Shown one piece after another: positions 5,985 to 7,831 of a stretch of DNA of 7,831 nt. A program made the position numbers and the translations under genes. The notes below the pieces were generated by a model that was given only the letters and a program-made list of their open reading frames with translations, made no database searches and was not told the origin of the DNA. Every line of letters begins with the position of its first letter. Positions within the stretch are counted from its first letter, which is position 1. The DNA is from Opitutaceae bacterium (GTDB lineage Bacteria > Verrucomicrobiota > Verrucomicrobiia > Opitutales > Opitutaceae), in contig RGAX01000129.1 of assembly GCA_009919985.1 (NCBI GenBank), forward strand, positions 1 to 7,831, given 5' to 3'.

Positions 5985-7296
5985 ATGAATCTTCCCCAAA
6001 CCAACCGCCGTTCGTTTCTCAAAACCTCGGCCGTGCTGTTATCCGCACCCCTGATTTTACCCCGTAGGGTCTGGTCGGCCGAGAGCGCCCCAAGCAAGCG
6101 CCTCACCGTCGGCTGTATCGGCATGGGTAAACAAATGGGTAGTCACTTGGGTAACTGTCTTAATCGCGATGATATAGAAGTCCTCGCGGTGTGCGATGTC
6201 GACACCACCCGCCGCGAGCACGCCAAAAAACGCGTCGATACCGCCTACACCGCCAAAGTCGGCGCCGACTACAAAGGCTGCGCCGCGTATCATCATCATC
6301 GCCACGCCGGATCATTGGCACGCCTACATCGCCATCGCCGCCGTCCGCGCCGGTAAAGACGTGTATTGCGAAAAACCGCTCACCTACAATGTCCACGAAG
6401 CTGTCGAGCTCGTGAAAGAAGTGCGCAAGGCCGACCGCGTCTTCCAGGTCGGCTCCCAACAACGCTCATCAAAAGAATTCCGCATCGCCGCCGAGCTCGT
6501 GCGCAACGGCGTCCTCGGTCGCGTCGATTCGATCCATGTTTCCTTCGGCGATCCCGCCAAGCCGTACACGTTGCCCGCCGAAGTGATGGAGCCCGGTCTT
6601 GACTGGGATCGTTGGTGCGGCCCCGGCCCGCTCGTCGCTTACAACCCCTCGCTCAGCCCGCGCGGCATCCACAATAATTATCCCGACTGGCGCCTCACGT
6701 GGGAATTTGGCGGCGGCATGATCACCGACTGGGGCGCGCACCACATCGACATCTCTCAATGGGCGCTCAACGCCGATGCCAGCGGCCCCGTCGAGGTCCG
6801 CGCCCCGCAAAATTGGGCCACCGCCAAACGCGGCGCGCAACTCGTCTACGCCGACGGCACCGTGCTCACGCACGTCCGCGGCAAAGGCGTCTCCTTCTAC
6901 GGCACCGAGGGCGTCTGCCACGTGAACCGCGGTAAGTTCGAACTCATCATGGACGGCAAGACGGTCCATAAATTCTGGGACAAAGAAACCGACAAGGGCA
7001 CGTCCATGGAACGCGAAGTCACCCTGACCGAGCGCGAATTTCTGGCCGATGCGAAAGTGAAACTCTACAACAGCAAGAGTCACTTCGAGGATTTCATCAC
7101 CTGCGTGCGCTCGCGCCAGCGTCCAATTTGCGATGTCGAGGTTGGCGCTCGCAGCGCGATTGCGTGTCACGTCATGAATTTTGCCTACCGCTACGGCGCC
7201 AACGCCAAGTGGAATCCGGCGAAAAATAAATTCGCCAGCGGCGGCAGTTCGAAATGGCTCACGCGCGACACCTATCGCGGCGGCTGGGTCGTGTGA
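5985..7296 (+). pseudogene. Tat-exported Gfo/Idh/MocA family oxidoreductase, frameshifted near 6290
   Basis: The first 102 codons (5985-6290) encode a Tat signal (NRRSFLK, residues 7-13), a nucleotide-binding GCIGMGKQMGSH (43-54) and VCDVDTTRREHA (69-80), ending at YKGCAAY. The family sequence then resumes one frame over from about 6292 with IIIATPDHWHAYIA, CEKPLT (Lys at 6373-6375) and TDWGAHHIDISQW (about 6727-6765), and runs to TGA at 7294-7296. The roughly 14 residues normally found between these parts (a DFRELLARxDIDA-like helix-strand) are absent, which corresponds to loss of about 41 nt. As written, the first frame ends early at 6356 after unrelated residues, and the second part lacks its signal and half the cofactor site. 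The downstream 334 codons contain no stop and keep all motifs, so the damage is recent or a sequence/assembly error. An intact version would be about 450 residues, an exported NAD(P)-dependent sugar oxidoreductase. Confidence 0.85.
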
Positions 7297-7335
7297 TGTA
7301 GCCGCCAAGCGCGACCGGCAGAAGCGCCGAATCGA

Positions 7336-7365
7336 TGCGAGCAGAGCTGAATCGCTCGGCTCGCA
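7336..7365. terminator. Inverted repeat between convergent genes, possible bidirectional terminator
   Basis: TGCGAGC-A-GAGC (7336-7347) pairs with GCTC-G-GCTCGCA (7354-7365): 7 bp, one A/G mismatch, then 4 bp, closed by a 6-nt loop. It sits about 40 nt after the dehydrogenase stop and 18 nt past the stop of the convergent TonB receptor. This is the right place for a terminator serving both strands. No T-run follows in either direction, so it may instead protect mRNA 3' ends or be a member of a dispersed repeat family. Confidence 0.5.
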
Positions 7366-7382
7366 CCCGCGCCGCGTGGTGT

Positions 7383-7831
7383 TTAGAAACTGACCGTGGT
7401 TGAGAGCGTGTAAGCGCGCGGTTGATTGTCCAAGGTCGCGATCATCGGCCCGTTAAAACCAGTGGTCGGATTCGGCATCACGAGCACGTTGTAGTTGTTG
7501 AACACATTGCTCACGTTAAGCTGCACCGAGACAGGGAAACGGCCTTGTTTCCAGCTGTAGCCGGCGACGGGGTGGAACTGCAGCAGATCGGGGCGATAAT
7601 AAATCTCGCGGGTCGCGCCGACGGCGACGCCGGTGGGGAAATAATAATACGCGGCATTTTTCCATGTGCGCGTGACCGTGCCGCCGACGCGCAAGCCCTT
7701 CAGACGACCCGTGCTGAACGTATACATCTGCGTGAAATTAAAATTAAACTTCGGATAACCAACCGTCTGTTCGCCCGCCACCGCGACCGGAATCGAGCCG
7801 GGAACCGCGAAGCCCGGGTTGATCTGCATCG
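7383..7831 (-). CDS. TonB-dependent outer-membrane receptor, C-terminal fragment (5' part outside window)
   Basis: On the minus strand an open frame enters from the window edge and ends in TAA at 7385-7383; about 149 codons are visible. The sequence alternates polar and aromatic/hydrophobic residues as beta-barrel strands do: FNFNFTQMYTF, a GRLKGLRVGGTVTRTW strand pair, a YYRPDLLQFHPVAGYSWK turn and VQLNVSNVFNNYN, the near-universal last-strands motif of TonB receptors. It ends in YTLSTTVSF, with the C-terminal Phe recognised by the barrel assembly machinery. The style (QLNVSNVFN, PNPTTGFNGP, QPRAYTLS) resembles the large receptor families of Opitutaceae. The plug domain, TonB box and signal peptide are not in view. 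The likely role is energised uptake of a ligand such as an oligosaccharide or a metal complex; which one cannot be told from this end. The Met at 7829 is internal, not the start. Confidence 0.87.
   Translation of the reverse strand, partial: MQINPGFAVPGSIPVAVAGEQTVGYPKFNFNFTQMYTFSTGRLKGLRVGGTVTRTWKNAAYYYFPTGVAVGATREIYYRPDLLQFHPVAGYSWKQGRFPVSVQLNVSNVFNNYNVLVMPNPTTGFNGPMIATLDNQPRAYTLSTTVSF

Noticed and set aside
6285..6300. Programmed ribosomal frameshift joining the two dehydrogenase parts
   Set aside because: No slippery heptamer is present, and about 14 family residues are missing rather than merely out of frame. A deletion explains both facts.
6196..7296. Separate shorter dehydrogenase starting at ATG 6196
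   Set aside because: The residues from 6196 to about 6290 in that frame are Pro/Thr/Ala-rich and match nothing in the family, while the other frame there encodes the correct Rossmann sequence. A start here would lack the cofactor loop.
6469..7308. 279-codon minus-strand ORF opposite the second dehydrogenase
   Set aside because: It is antisense to a region with clear Gfo/Idh/MocA motifs; the long open frame comes from G/C-rich third positions. The same holds for minus-strand 4556-5266 and 3407-3952.
7827..7829. Start codon of a small 148-residue minus-strand protein
   Set aside because: The frame is open to the window edge, and the residues are the last strands of a TonB receptor barrel, so the Met is internal.
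1..7831. CRISPR arrays, tRNA/rRNA genes, insertion sequences, phage or defence genes
   Set aside because: Reading both strands showed no spaced identical repeats of CRISPR size, no cloverleaf, no transposase or integrase motif and no defence-type protein domain.

Overview
The window is high-GC, gene-dense DNA that reads as a chromosomal segment of a Verrucomicrobiota bacterium, probably Opitutaceae-like. This assignment is inferred from the gene families: a PVC-type (Pirellula/Verrucomicrobium, TIGR02603-like) c-type haem domain protein, a DUF5009/COG4299 membrane acyltransferase, two Tat-exported Gfo/Idh/MocA dehydrogenases and a TonB-dependent receptor whose C-terminus looks like those of Opitutaceae. 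Convincing Shine-Dalgarno sequences are not visible before the starts. I see no phage, transposon, plasmid, CRISPR, tRNA or rRNA signal.

Layout. (1) 1-1929, plus strand: the 3' part of a c-type cytochrome protein, then 6 nt later a secreted alpha/beta-hydrolase (carbohydrate-esterase type), probably one transcript. (2) 1930-2044: a convergent intergenic spacer with several possible hairpins. (3) 2045-3265, minus strand: a multi-pass membrane protein of the heparan-alpha-glucosaminide N-acetyltransferase-like family. (4) 3266-3457: a divergent AT-richer intergenic region with a T8 tract and a TTGACT box. (5) 3458-4459, plus: an aldo/keto reductase with xylose-reductase-like signatures. (6) 4460-4537: a strong two-part inverted repeat directly followed by a TTGACC box. 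(7) 4538-7296, plus: two tandem Tat-signal Gfo/Idh/MocA oxidoreductases. The second is broken by a frameshift near 6290, apparently caused by loss of about 41 nt from its Rossmann domain. (8) 7297-7382: a short convergent spacer holding a 12-nt-arm inverted repeat. (9) 7383-7831, minus: the C-terminal end of a TonB-dependent outer-membrane receptor, cut by the window edge.

Taken together the genes look like part of a carbohydrate-use neighbourhood: uptake at the outer membrane (TonB receptor), esterase trimming and sugar oxidation outside the cytoplasm (hydrolase, Gfo/Idh proteins), and cytoplasmic reduction of a sugar or aldehyde (aldo/keto reductase). The actual substrate cannot be read from the sequence. 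I found no clear new biological system. The most noteworthy item is the frameshifted dehydrogenase; the rest are ordinary genes with a few regulatory structures worth checking.
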